Source of the DNA: Lates calcarifer
Taxonomy: Eukaryota; Chordata; Actinopteri; Centropomidae
Direction: 5' to 3'
Assembly: GCF_001640805.2 (NCBI RefSeq)
Contig: NC_066850.1
Span: 15,210,046 to 15,274,045 of the forward strand
DNA length: 64,000 nt
Shown here piece by piece: positions 24,701 through 36,945 of the stretch (positions are counted from its first letter, which is position 1; each line of letters opens with the position of its first letter). The position numbers and the translations under genes were made by a program. The notes beneath the pieces are model-generated. The model had not been told where the DNA came from, ran no database searches, and saw nothing but the letters and a program-made list of their open reading frames with translations.

Positions 24701-27142
24701 CCACTGCTCTTTCGCCGGGCAACCTAGCACAAGCAGTGGTTATGGGCGGGGCTTATTCATGATCCAGAATTTCTCAATGAGGAAGTAAATTCTAGATGTG
24801 CTTCCAGCCCCTTTTTGGAGTTTTTAAAAACATTTTTGGTGAGAAAATATTAATCACAGCAGTGTATGTTTTTCATAGCTAAAACATGTCTGAAGGGGAG
24901 CTTTAAAAAAAGGGATACATATTTCATAGAGTTGATTTTACTTATGTCATATCATAAATCACATGACTTCATTGCACATTCCAAGTTACTAAATTATGTA
25001 ATCCTGCAGGTAAAAATAGGCAACTTCTTACAACCCTCCCAGATTTCAGTTCAATGCATTGACAGTGTTTTGGAAACCTGTCAAATGTATCTCGCTTTTG
25101 TGACACTGTGTCTTTGTGTCAGTGATATCTACTCCTTTGAAACTGACTCTCTGGTTCCCGGCTCATTTGCTCATACGCGTTCCAAGTTACATCAGCCAAC
25201 TCCAGCGGCGGTTCAACCCCCAACAAGCTGCCCAGCGGGGTCTGACCTACATATGTCATTCAGTTCTCCCTAACAGCCAATCCAAGACCCAGCTTTTAAC
25301 CTGCTGACAGGTGTTCAAACCTGTGCTGGTAGTTCCCTGTCACCTGCAAGCTTATAAAGTTACTGAGGAGTCAGTGTGATAGGTGCTTTAACAAAATGCT
25401 CACACATGCCACATTAAAGGGGCATGGCTGTGGAAATTTTAATGGTGATGTATACACTATGCAATGAGTAGTTGCAGCTGAGTAATGCAACTATAAGCGT
25501 TCTTCTCTATGTCTTTCAAGAAAATTCCTCTGCCTGTGTGCATGCAGCCTTTATGAAAGCACCATTAGCCTGCATCTCAGAGCTTTAACGTCATCACAGT
25601 CACCACAAAACACACCCACTCGGTTAATATTACAACTGTAGATACTTAAAAAACCATCTGACAAAGACGGTGGCGGAGCTTCATTAAGGGGAGACATCAC
25701 TGGATCAGTTCTCACTGTTATGTAAGTAAGGTGCATAGAGAACACAGCTGGTCTGAAAGTGTACAGTCGCTGTGTGGTAACCAGGTATTTTTAGAATTCA
25801 GAAGAGCAATGATAGAAACTGAGCTCACTACTCAAATATGCCTCTGCTAAGATATTCTCTTGGCTGAATCTAGTCTTTGTTTTCAGTCACTCTGCATTAT
25901 GTGACTGGGATCAGGGTGTGTTGCTTCAGATGCTTAACTAAAACTAGAAAACACTGATGATAGTAGAAGTATTACAACAAAGAATGTGACAAGGACTGAG
26001 CACATGACTGAAAGACATCCAGGAAAGGAGCATGATGGAAAATCTCCCTCAAGACCTGAGTGACACCATAATAAAAATCCATCAGATTTTCATTCTAAGA
26101 GTGATTATGAAGTGCTCAGAGAATGAACGAGAGGAAGGCCACCATTAACTAAAAGTGGAGGAGATAAGAAAAGGGGAAGTGTAAAATGAAATGAAGAGAA
26201 ACTGCAGGTTTCAAAGAGGAGAATCTCTCCTCAGCAAATGGGGGCGTTACTGCCAAGTTTTTAGACATCAAATCAAGTTCAAATTAACGCAACTATTTTG
26301 TACAGCATTTTCCACCAGAACATGACAACAGTTTGAGCCTGTGATTGCAGTCATAACATATTTATTAGTCCTCAGTGAGCCCTGCAGGCCACACTCAGCA
26401 TGCTACTGTCTGCTGTTACATAAACCACTGATCCATATTTTACCTTTCTTCATCACACCCTCCCCATTCACCCTTTCAAAATAACAAACCTGAGTTATTT
26501 GTATAAATCGACAGCTGCATACACACTCTAGAACGGACAGTGAAGCCTGAAAGATGCACACTGGAAACAATAATAGTCGCCTTTGTGTTTTCTTGAAGCT
26601 GACGCGGAAAAAGGCAGCACAGCGCTTATGCAAAACACAAACAAAATGTATCCTACTTTCCGTCCATATGATCAACTGGTGACTGCAGAAGCAACGTTTA
26701 TGTTTTAATTCAGACCCGTAATAACCATGCTGCATCAGAATAAAAGCCTGATTCTCTTGTAGGAATTTAAAAAAAGAAAGAAAAAAAAAACCTTCGCGCT
26801 TTTAGTGACACCACCCTGCAGGAAGCTCTCCACGGACAGCTACTGTTGCTCTTTAACTTCAATTTATGGCTAGTTTACTTATTCAATTATACAAATGATG
26901 AACGAGAGAAACGAAACCAGGCTGTTAAATCTGTAACATTCACTCACAAATAAGCCCTATTGAATTTCCCTTCATTCTCTAATTAGAGCCGCTTATTTCC
27001 ATTAATACAAATAATGAGAATTAAACTGCCCGCTTCCAGGTCATCAAACATGGTGGTCAAAATAAAGTCACATGCAGGAGGTGAAAGAAAAAAAATAATA
27101 ATAAAAGCAAAGACAGGCTGTGTTAATATTAGGGTCTCTTAC
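21786..27142. other. Noncoding stretch, possible slc38a4 distal intron
   Basis: No coding region supported. Holds a poly(T) run near 24261-24279. Just left of the distal candidate exon is an AT-rich block with TAATTAG and ATTAATACAAATAATGAG (about 26975-27020) that looks like homeodomain-type binding sequence. Confidence 0.5.
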
Positions 27143-27300
27143 CTAAAAGTGTTTCAGCGTGGCGGACAGCTGCAGCAGGCGGAGGAGGAGGCGGACTAGT
27201 GGAAACAAGAGTTGGGAGACCCTTCCCATTTAACAGCGAGGAAACTGAGTGGAATTTTCCATCTGCCATGTGATGATGGCAACTCTTGAAGCGTCGTGTT
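27143..27300 (-). other. Candidate noncoding first exon (distal, CpG-containing)
   Basis: On the minus strand the sequence ends CACTTTTAG|GTAAGAGA, a consensus donor. It is preceded by CCGCCTCCTCCTCCGCCTG and other GC-rich DNA, unlike the AT-rich flanks. It has no conserved reading frame. It fits an alternative 5' UTR exon of slc38a4, about 14 kb from the start-codon exon. The upstream limit is unknown; GC-rich DNA continues to about 27360. Confidence 0.45.
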
Positions 27301-28292
27301 ACACCGCCGAGCGCTGCTGGGGGGCTCCTTATTCTCCCAATTACCCCCGTTTTCAGATACCCGTTTGAAAAAGCCATTTAAACTGCCATAAGCTGGTAAA
27401 GCGCTTACAGCCTTAAATTGGACGATTTATTCAGTGTAATTGTTCCAATTTCTTCATCTCAAATATATCATCTCGAGATATGAGAATCAGTAAGTGTATT
27501 TACACTGGCTAAAAGCTGGTTGCGCAATGTTTCAGATTAAAATAAGGGTTTATTTAATAATTGTGGCGTTTACTGACTGAGATCCTTTGTTTACATTCCA
27601 GCTGGCCACGTTGTCGGGGGAAAGGAGCGCCCCACACTCCCAGTCCATAGCAATTATGTTTTAAAGGGAAAGTAGGAGTAAAAAAAACACGAGTCATAAA
27701 CTTTATGATTCAGGTGTTATACATGTGTTAGGAGCAGTGGTGGACAGTTATTAAGTTCTCAGTTACTGAGCTTCAGTGTAATTATTATTATTTATTATTA
27801 TTATTTATTTGCAGTGGATTTTACTTCATAATTAAACTCATTTCCAAGGGAAATATGAATGTATATATATGTAATGTATACTACACAGAAATTCTGAGAT
27901 GAGTTTCAAAAAATGATACAATTTTAAGGATGAAAGCACCATCATCATCATCATAGTATTTTCAGTATTTTACCTTAAAATAAAATCAGTTTGATGATAC
28001 ATTGACTTGTAACAGGGAGAGCGGTGCCTCTTTCATTCCCCCTCTGTAACTTTGGTGAAGTGGGTACGTTCTCCAATGAGAAGAATGTAATTGAGTGATA
28101 GTTTAAACTGCTGGAATCAAGCCCAGCAAGTTCAAGACTGTAGACTGACTGTAGATGAGTTAAAAAGACTTGGAAATAATAATAATAATAATAAACAGCA
28201 TTCACTTTCGTTCTCCAGCAAGGAAACTTGGAGTTTGTTGTGTATGTTACAGTGACAGCACTTCTGGCTCTGGAAGTCAGGGCTCATGAGTA

Positions 28293-28300
<8 letters not shown>

Positions 28301-28323
<23 letters not shown>
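28301..28323. repeat. (AT)n microsatellite
   Basis: About 23 bp of alternating AT following a short CA run. Confidence 0.93.
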
Positions 28324-29224
28324 ATATAGTTGCAAACCAACCGTTGGTCAGACACTCGTCGCCTCGCTTACTGTTTTCTAATGTTTTATTGACCAAACAA
28401 TTCATCAATTAAGTGAGAAACCACATGACAATGTAAAAGTTAAATTATATGGGGAAATTAAATTTGTAATGGAGTATTTCTTCAGTGTGGTACTACTATT
28501 TTCACTTCAGTAAAGTATATGATTACTTGACAATGATAGCTCCAGAAGCTGGCAATTATCATGACTATAACTAATAATCTGCTGGATATCCAGACTGTGT
28601 CTCTACTTAGCTCCTTTGTGCCCTTTTTTCCTGCACTGCAGTCCCTTGAGTTTACCTGTCAATCAAACAACGTGGGTGGGACTGTGTTTCTTTCTTTGAT
28701 TTTCTGTGGCACTCCTTTCTTTGTCTGTTCACTCACTGGATATTTCTGCAACCTACCCGGTTCTTCTGTTTACTCCAGACAGACCAAATCACTTTCTCTG
28801 GGCTGGAGGATCCCTCTGAAGAAAGAGCTACCAGACTCCATTGGAAAAACAGGCATTTACAGATTTAGTCTTTACTTTGTGCCATATATATAATGCAAGT
28901 AAACAAACATCAAAACAACTAATATAAAAATAATATATGTCCTCCACCAATAGTCCACTTCAACATGTGACATATGAAAACATAATTGAATTTTACTTTG
29001 TATCTAATGTTTTCAGCTTCTTCCTCCTTCTGTATTCAGGGTGGAAAGAGGAAGTTGATGTTAGCTTGACAATATCCGCCAAAAGTTTTCACCTCTCTCA
29101 ATGCCCGCAGGCATTTGACTGACAGACATCATTTCCTTTAGGGTGCACTGTCAGTTCTCTCCCCTTCCTACACTTTCCTGGAGGAAAACACAGCTCACTG
29201 AGCTCTCAGTGCACTTAAACAGCC

Positions 29225-29369
29225 TAATCCATTATTTATATGCAGGGTCATGGGGGGCTGGAGCCCATCCCAGCATGCACAGGCCGAGAAGTAAAGTCCT
29301 GAGCATGTCACCAGTCTTATCACAGGATATACTGTACGGACATACAGTCACAATCACAATCACATTCTG
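29225..29369 (-). mobile_element. Degraded tRNA-derived SINE fragment
   Basis: The words GGTCATGGGGGGCTGGAGCC, CATCCCAGCATGCACAGG and GTCACCAGTCTTATCACAGG appear in the order found in the left half of the SINE at 59472. That half reads ...GGTTGCAGAGGCTGTCTGGAG ... TCAGTCCATCACAGGG. It is truncated and diverged, and the tRNA-like head is missing. Confidence 0.7.
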
Positions 29370-32300
29370 ACACCTTTGAATTTCCACTTCACTAAACTTG
29401 TGATTTTACTGTGCAGCTGTTTTTTTGTGAGTGTGATCCCATGAAAACCATTCCTGTCCCCTCAGTTTCCTAATCACCCTCACAAGGCCCCACTTTGGAA
29501 TCACCAGGGTCTAAAAATAATCGTGCTCTGCCTTCATGTGGATTGTGTTCTGTATTATTTAATTGAAAATATACAGTACAAAATGGGTTTACTAAGCCCA
29601 GCCCCCGTCAGAGACAGCTGCCACGCCTTTTGTCCTTGCATGGTTCATATGCAGTTTACAATGATAACAGTAACTGATTTACCGCTCAGAAATTGTATGT
29701 AATTGTAATTGTAATTGTTGTAATGTAATTCACAACCCCACTAAATCATGTTGTTAGCCTTGGCTGAATTCAAATGTTCAACATCTGGACTTGCAGACCA
29801 GGCCTTTGTGTAATTGTTATACATATGTCATGGTCATCACATCAACTCTGCGAGGCTGTTGGACCAAAAGGGGATGGTATATGCTACAAGACAGGACTTT
29901 AAAGGTGCTTTAAGTATGTTTTTGCTATCGCATAGCCAGTGTTAACATTATCAGCTGTTTACTTACTAAGAGCTTCAGCCATCATTGCCTCTACAAAACA
30001 AGAAGTTAGAATGTCACCTCTGGCCAGTGTTGCTTCGTCATCCTGGACACTAAAGTGACTCACTATTGCAAAGTGGTATTACACAATGGGACAGCTAGCT
30101 GGTTAGCATGCTAACTTCAGTAGAAGAAAAGTGATTTAAATAGAAGCAAAATAAGACTTAACATTGCTGTTGCTTTCCACTGCTGTAGACAGCTCTTGGC
30201 ATAAAAAGGAATGAAGTCTGATGCTCAACTCAGAACTTGTCTTCTTGTTCTAGTCCTGTCTTCTTTCAACCTGCAGATTTTGAGAAGTACTTATCAAAAC
30301 ACGGCACATAGTATGCTGTATGTGCTTCTAAAGATTACCTGCTGATATTTCCTGACTGAAAGACAAGAAGACTGCACTTGAACCTACTAATACAGCCACT
30401 GAGTTACAATAAGAGGATACCCCATTATCATTTTTTTGATGAGTCAGTACAGAAACTCCCATGATGTGTGATGCAGGGATGCTGTCTGCACAGCAGCTGG
30501 ACTCATGTTTTGATGCATGAGTTGTCTCATGTTCTGAATCACAGCAGAGAAACTCAGTAAATCATCTCACATGAGAGCAAGTCTTCTTCAGCTGACAATG
30601 ATTACATACTCCAACACTGAGCGTAATTAGATTTAGTTTCAGTCCACAGGTACAGTAAGTAGGTCTTGAGACCATTTAAGGTCACCAGAAGGTGGATCAA
30701 TAATCAGTAATAGTGACTGTTCATTTCCCCCTTGTTTCTGCTCTTTTTTGTCATCTGAGGTTCAGCATATGGCCCTGCTTTCAGTTTCTGTTTAGCAACA
30801 AGCAAATATTGTGGACTATTATTACATGACAGCTGCTGAGCCAGGAGCTGCATGTCTGAGACCGGGAGGATTTGCAGGCTGAGATGCCGAACTGCACGTC
30901 CGAACTGAGCGAAACCTGGCTCACAAAGCCCTCTGACCTAGTTTGCTGAAATAGAAAGTGCCTTTCACTTGTGGAGTTGGAGAGAGGTGAGAGGCTTGAA
31001 GCTGGGACTGACATGGTGGCACCACACGATGTGCTGCTCAGTGTCACTGATTTTATTTTCAGATACGGTGCACTGTGCCTCTGGGGAGAAACACTGTGAA
31101 ACTATGACAGTAAAGCCTGGTTTCCTTTACCAGACAGTGTAACCATTATTACATAACCACTTACATTAAGACATTAATGAGTCAAAACACAGCTTGTCTG
31201 TACTTTTCCATTTGCAGTGATTAACTTCTGAGAAACAGGTCTGGCTGGACTGTCTGCAGTAACCCAGGATTAAATGTTACTCTTTGATAAGTTAACTGAA
31301 TTTCATCTGAAATGTTATTAAACTGACCTGATTTACTGGCTGTAGAGTGATAGAATTAGAATGAGACTAGAATTCAAATGTCTGCTATGCTCAAATAAAA
31401 CACAAGAATGAATTAGTCAGAAATCATTTATACATCTTATAATATATTTGGATTTATAGTTGTTTTAATGAAAATAATACTGTTTGCCTTTACACTGAGA
31501 TGACCTGAGGGCAGTGAAGGAGTCCTCACGTGCATCAATGTGAGCTTCTTTGAGAGTCAGTCACACCGCAGCCCTTTAACCTCTTGCAGTAAAGATAAGA
31601 GAATCAGTAAACTCTCATTAGCTCTTTATTTAAAGTACATTTGACCAACATGATGACAGACCTAAGGAGCATGATTCCAGCCATGTGATAGAGGAATATA
31701 TTGCTCCTTTTTCTTTTTTGTTACACAGCATTTTGAAGACGTTATATTATTACAGTCATGGATTTGAATTGATCCTTAGCTTCATATGTAAGGGAAGAAA
31801 CCTCTTTTGCTTGTCTGCTTCAAGCATGTGAGAGGTATTAATTTTGCACGTAATTTCGTTTTTGCTTGAGAAATTGGATTACAATAACTAAGAGTGAGTC
31901 ACACTGCCTTTAAAAAGACATCAGAATGCTTAAAATTTACCAATAAGACCTACATCAATATAGTGCTTAAACTTCTAGTTGAGTGTGACTCTGCTCCAAC
32001 AATGGTGTTTCTCAGAGTGAGTGAGAGTTAAATTTGTGCAGCGACATGCGACCGAACCAGTGGCAGCCATCCTGTCCACTCTGTTCAAACACTGTTGAAC
32101 TTGATAGCTTGAACTTCAGTGTTACTGACAAATAGAGCTTACATAAACTTCAAACTGGAACATACCTGGTACTGTGGGATAACACCCATTGAACAAACCA
32201 GTCAAACAAAAGCTCTTGTTATGTAACTGGCACAGAAATGACACAAACGTACTCCAAATTCTTGCTCTGTTAGAATGATCGCTGTGACAACTTAGAAGAT

Positions 32301-34189
32301 GAAGAATAGAATCTGAAATCTGCACATGGAATTGAACCTCTCACTCTGGCAGTGCCTTGCTCATGGTCAGAGAGAAATGCACGGTGTTAACACCCACTGT
32401 TTGCGGGATAATAACCACATCTGTGTTTTGCTGCGGTCCACAGTCTGATGGACAAGCAAATGCTCAGACCCAGTGTATGTGTTTTTGTTAACTTCAACAT
32501 CTGTCTGCTTGATTTAGCATAAAAGAAGTCCTCATCTGTTAGAGGCAAAGACCACAGACCCTGACAAAGACCCTTCACCTCTTACAAATGGATGTTTATC
32601 CAGATGCATGTTATTTTGACCATGAGAGCAAAGACAGTCTAAGAATAGCCTAGAGTCTCTAACACTAATAAATGCTGGAATTTACCACAAAACAAAATAA
32701 ATGGAAGCCTTTCAATAACAAAAGCTCCAACATACCACAACATGGGTAAATAAGAACGGACATGGAGTCTGGATCACGGAGGTTCAGAGGAGATTTTGCT
32801 GTGCATAAATAAAGTACTTAATTAACTACAGTTTCCAGTGCACATTTTGTCCTGTTTAGTCATTATAAGTGAATAGTGACAGGGTGGATTTATTTCCAAA
32901 TTTAGGGGCACAGGAAACAGTAAACAACCTTTTTAGTCATGCTAGCAGCATCAAGGGAGAGCATTGTTGGTCTGTTTGTCAGTCCATGCTGGGCAGATTG
33001 CCATGAAATTTTATGCAGATGATCATATTCCCCAGAGGATGATTACTTTTAATATCTTAATTTGCCTGCAAAATGAATGAAATGAATGATGCAAGAGCAC
33101 ATTCTTATCTTTGTATAGCGACGGAGGAGCACAGAATACAAATAAAAGTCATAAATATAAAAATGTTTTTACAATTGAAGAAGCCCACTGAGAATCACAG
33201 AGTCCTGAGCATTGAGTTACAAGCATCGAAAGCGTCAGCATGTCCCTCCAATTGGGTCAGCAGGTCAGCTTTGAGCTCTGACCTTTATTTCAGACTTATT
33301 AAAGAGTTGCTTCTTGTGTCTACTTTGTAGTCATAGTCATCATTTCACCTCACAAAGAAGTCACAGTTTTCCCCTCTTCTCTCAAGATCTATATATTTGA
33401 AAAAATAAAAGACTTTGTTAGAAGTCATTCTTACAAAAGTCCTCACCAGCAGTTGCTTCAGCCAGCCTAGGCAAGTACTACTTTAAATGATTGTAATGCC
33501 CAGGTACACATATCTTTTTTTCCCCTGTCTCTTTGACTATATCAGATGAAGTAAGAAAAATGTCTTCTTTGCAAAAATCCGCAGGTGAAATGCTTGGGTT
33601 GATGTCTTTTTAGATTCCCTTTCCTTTGTTGCTAAAGCAGCAGGCACTCCTCCTTAAGCTGATATGAGAAGTCAGAAATAATGGCAAATATGATAGTGTT
33701 GCACAGGAACATACATGTGCTGCACCACTTGGAAGTGAACCTGTAGCTCATTATCAGTAATAATCATTTACGCCTCTCAGAGGGCAAAAATGTCATTACC
33801 CTTTGACACTGTGAAAACCATAGAGAGGAAACTGACAGGTTCCTTCTTATCTAAAAAAAAGTCATACCAGGATTACAATGTGTTTGCAAACATTGCACAC
33901 AAATCTTATTATCAGATTTTTTTTATGGCTTCTTTTACCCCACCAGATACATGTTATTTTTCATGTAGATATGAAAAGTTTAGATAATCTCACGAAAGTA
34001 TATAAATAAAAAATCTATACAAATTTCTTTAAAGCAAATCAAACGCTGACAACAGTTTATTAGATACATATTTAGTGATCTTTAACCTGACAAAAAAGTT
34101 AACATTTAGAGGACGTCAAAAGACTAACATAATGCATATCATTTCGGAAATCTGTGAATTTGTGTACATTGTCAGGGTTTGTGTTCCTC

Positions 34190-34610
34190 TCAGTGTCTAG
34201 CCACAACGAGTGGTGTTCCCGTTCGAAAATCCCGAGCCCTCCTGTGTTCCCCCTCATGCCAGGGCGACAACACAATACAGCAAGGCCTCAACATAATTTC
34301 CCGATTCTTACGCTTCCCTGCTCCAGCTATTAATTTCTGAGGCTTGTTACATAAGGTATTATGCAATGTGTTTTTCCGACGTCTATTTTTCTGGCCCCTG
34401 CTCGCTAATGGGTCTGGGGGCAGGTTTTTCGTGGTTGAGGCTGCTGTTGACATTCACATGCTCATGAAAGGAGCCCCCTGCCCCTCTCCTGCTGCTGGTG
34501 TCCGGCTGCAACAAACCCAAACAGGCCAACGGTCGGCTAGGTCGGAGGGACCACCGCCATGATGCACACGTGTCCCAGAAAGTTTGGGGAAAATAGGGGA
34601 CACGTGCAGT
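34190..34610. promoter_or_regulatory. GC-rich island with paired CACGTG boxes
   Basis: A block clearly richer in G+C and CpG than its flanks, with no credible reading frame. At its right edge CACGTGTCCC (34567-34576) and its exact reverse complement GGGACACGTG (34597-34606) form a 10-bp inverted repeat with a 20-bp spacer. CACGTG is the core site for bHLH-ZIP factors. A distal regulatory element is plausible but unproven. Confidence 0.4.
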
Positions 34611-36667
34611 TTGTCAGTTACTGCACAGCTTGGTCATCCTGATCATCAATATCATCTGCTTTGTTTTTACCAGCATTGTTTTTGGAAGGCAGCTGGCCAT
34701 CTGGAGTGACATATTTCAAATATGGATTCATATTGTCTGTGTATCTGTTGTGTCATTAAAGTAATTGTTCAAACAAAGAAAAGCCAACAAAACAAAAAGC
34801 CACGTTCATGGCATCACAGGAAGGGAAATGTAAAAAACGTAATATGTTTTTACGGTTTACTGCATTTTAAAATTTCAGACAGGACATGTGACACAAGTGC
34901 ATACATTCCAGAGATATTTTAAACCTGAATTGTGTCGTGAATGCATTAGAGTCCTGTTTCTAGTCACTTAAGTTCAATGTTTGGTCTCCTTTAAGTCAAA
35001 TATTCATCCTCCTTTTTACTCTGTTTTGGTCACCAAGAACCTAGGAAAATGTGTGAGTCTTTAGCTAACTTTAGCCAGATGTTTAACCTTTTTCACTAGC
35101 TAAAATTATTCTGTAACTTAACCGTTTGGCCCTGTACACGTAGCATATTGTCAATTTATTGTCACTTTCTTGCTCAGAATTGTTGCTGGAAACAAGCCTA
35201 AATCAAACACTAAACCTCTGAACCATTAAACCAAGTCAGTCAACAAATTCACTCATTTTGGTTTGTGCTTCAACAACTTGTAGCTTTCTGTCTTTCTTCT
35301 TTCCCAAACCTGTGGGAATGGTTCATTAAAGACCACTAAAAAACATAAACATTGAATAAAACTATCATCCTTATTGAAAAACACAAAGCGAACCACATGA
35401 CATACTGTTGACAAGGGCTCTGTCCCAAGGATGGATTTTCAGTTATTAGCATCCTTCCAAACACCAGTGGGATACTGAAGAATTTCTTACTCTTGGAACA
35501 GGACCCAGAAGCTCTGGTTTCACTTCTGCCCTTTAGTCTATGTGGTTACATTTTCAGTATGAGTGACACCGGTGCCAATTTTTCTATTGCTGGTATAAAA
35601 GTATATATTAGTGCAGCTGACATCAAATATACTAACCCAGTTAAGTTGTTTACATCTTTTCCTAATACTGATTCTGGGGTTAATTCTGGGAAATGAACTT
35701 TAGCTTCTGTTGCCAACAGGTAATAAATAATGTGACACTTTATTTTTTCTCTTTCCTTTAGAGGTCAATGTAGCTGGGAAAGTGGCCGGCCATCTCACTG
35801 TCCTTGCTAGTTTAACTTACTGAAACTGTAAACTGCAAAATCCATACCATCTGTAAATTAATACCAGTGTCTGACCCGATTCTGACATTTTCATTCTCAA
35901 ATATCTACACATAACCCTTACTTTCCAACTTTATACCTGAGATAGCCACCTGCAATAATCATTAGAGTAGTAATATAACTCCTAAATATAACTATTCTAA
36001 TATAAAAATAAATACTGTCTGGCAGAACTCAAACCTTGCAATACAAGCCTCTGACACAAGACCCAAAAAGTAGACCTCTCTCTTCCCAACCCGAAAATAA
36101 CCATTAGCTATCTTTGTCCCCATGTGACTGACAAAGGTAGCCTCTAGTTACTGTCAGTGGCCACATGAGCTCATCATATCTATCCCTGTAGTGCCTCAGA
36201 CCCCTCTGGAGCTAGTGAAGAATCAGTGTCTTGCTCAAAGACACCTCAGCAATTGCAACCCGGTCTCAACCCGGTCTCATGGCAGTTCATGAAACAGTCA
36301 GTGTGTATGTAAATGTAATCTATTGATTCGTACCCATGGACACAAATTTTCCATTCTTTTCGTGCCTCTCAGCATGAATTTGTTGTTGTTGCATCCAAAC
36401 AGCAGCCTAATCGCTCGCTCAGTTCAATCAGTTGCAGTGTTGAAAATGGGGAGGAGAAGCAGACATGCGTCAAATCCTTTGTGTGAGTAAGCACTCAAGG
36501 CCATTCCGGCTCCAGATACGCTGTCACAATACAGCCAACATTTCCTGTCCATCAAACATCAGTCAGTCCCGAGACACTTGGTGGAGTATTGTAGATGAAA
36601 CAAACACTGAACAAACAACAAACAACAGAGGGTAAAAGGAAAGAATGTTACAAAGTTTTTGTTGTCA

Positions 36668-36945
36668 TTTAAAGGTATAGTTTGACATTTTGGACTAGAC
36701 TCTATTAATGCAAAAGCAAAAAACTCGTGCCTCTAAAGGCTCACTACTTAACATGCAATATCTTGTTTAATTTGTACCAAAATCCAAAGTGCAAATGTCC
36801 CCATAAGCTAAGCTAATCATCTGCTGGCTGCAGCTTCATGTTTCCTATAAAAATACAAGACTGGTATTGATGGTCTTGTTTAGCTCTCAGCAAGAAAGTA
36901 ATATTAATAAGTAGTATTTCAAAAATGTTGAACTGTTCCTTTAAA
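36668..36945. mobile_element. Long-TIR MITE
   Basis: Left end TTTAAAGGTATAGTTTGACA and right end (reverse complement) TTTAAAGGAACAGTTCAACA form imperfect terminal inverted repeats. The interior has AAGCTAAGCTAATC and AGCTCTCAGCAAGAAAG, shared with the copies at 21.6 and 44.2 kb. About 280 bp, non-coding. I recognise it as a common fish family but cannot name the superfamily. Confidence 0.75.

Larger units (their letters stand above)
27301..36667. other. Intergenic stretch between slc38a4 and amigo2 (left half)
   Basis: No gene supported. Contains ATT-rich tracts (27780-27810), a TA microsatellite (28301-28323), a degraded SINE (29225-29369), a GC-rich block at 34190-34610, and short repeat fragments near 36240-36400 with a local CCCGGTCTCA duplication. 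Confidence 0.6.

Noticed and set aside
24660..24910. Possible interspersed repeat with GGGCGGGGCTTATTCATGA
   Set aside because: Familiar words but no second copy in the window and no clear ends.
36240..36400. Fragments resembling fish repeats (GTGTCTTGCTCAAAGACACC, CCCGGTCTCA twice)
   Set aside because: Too short and diverged to assign a class or borders; mentioned only within the intergenic entry.
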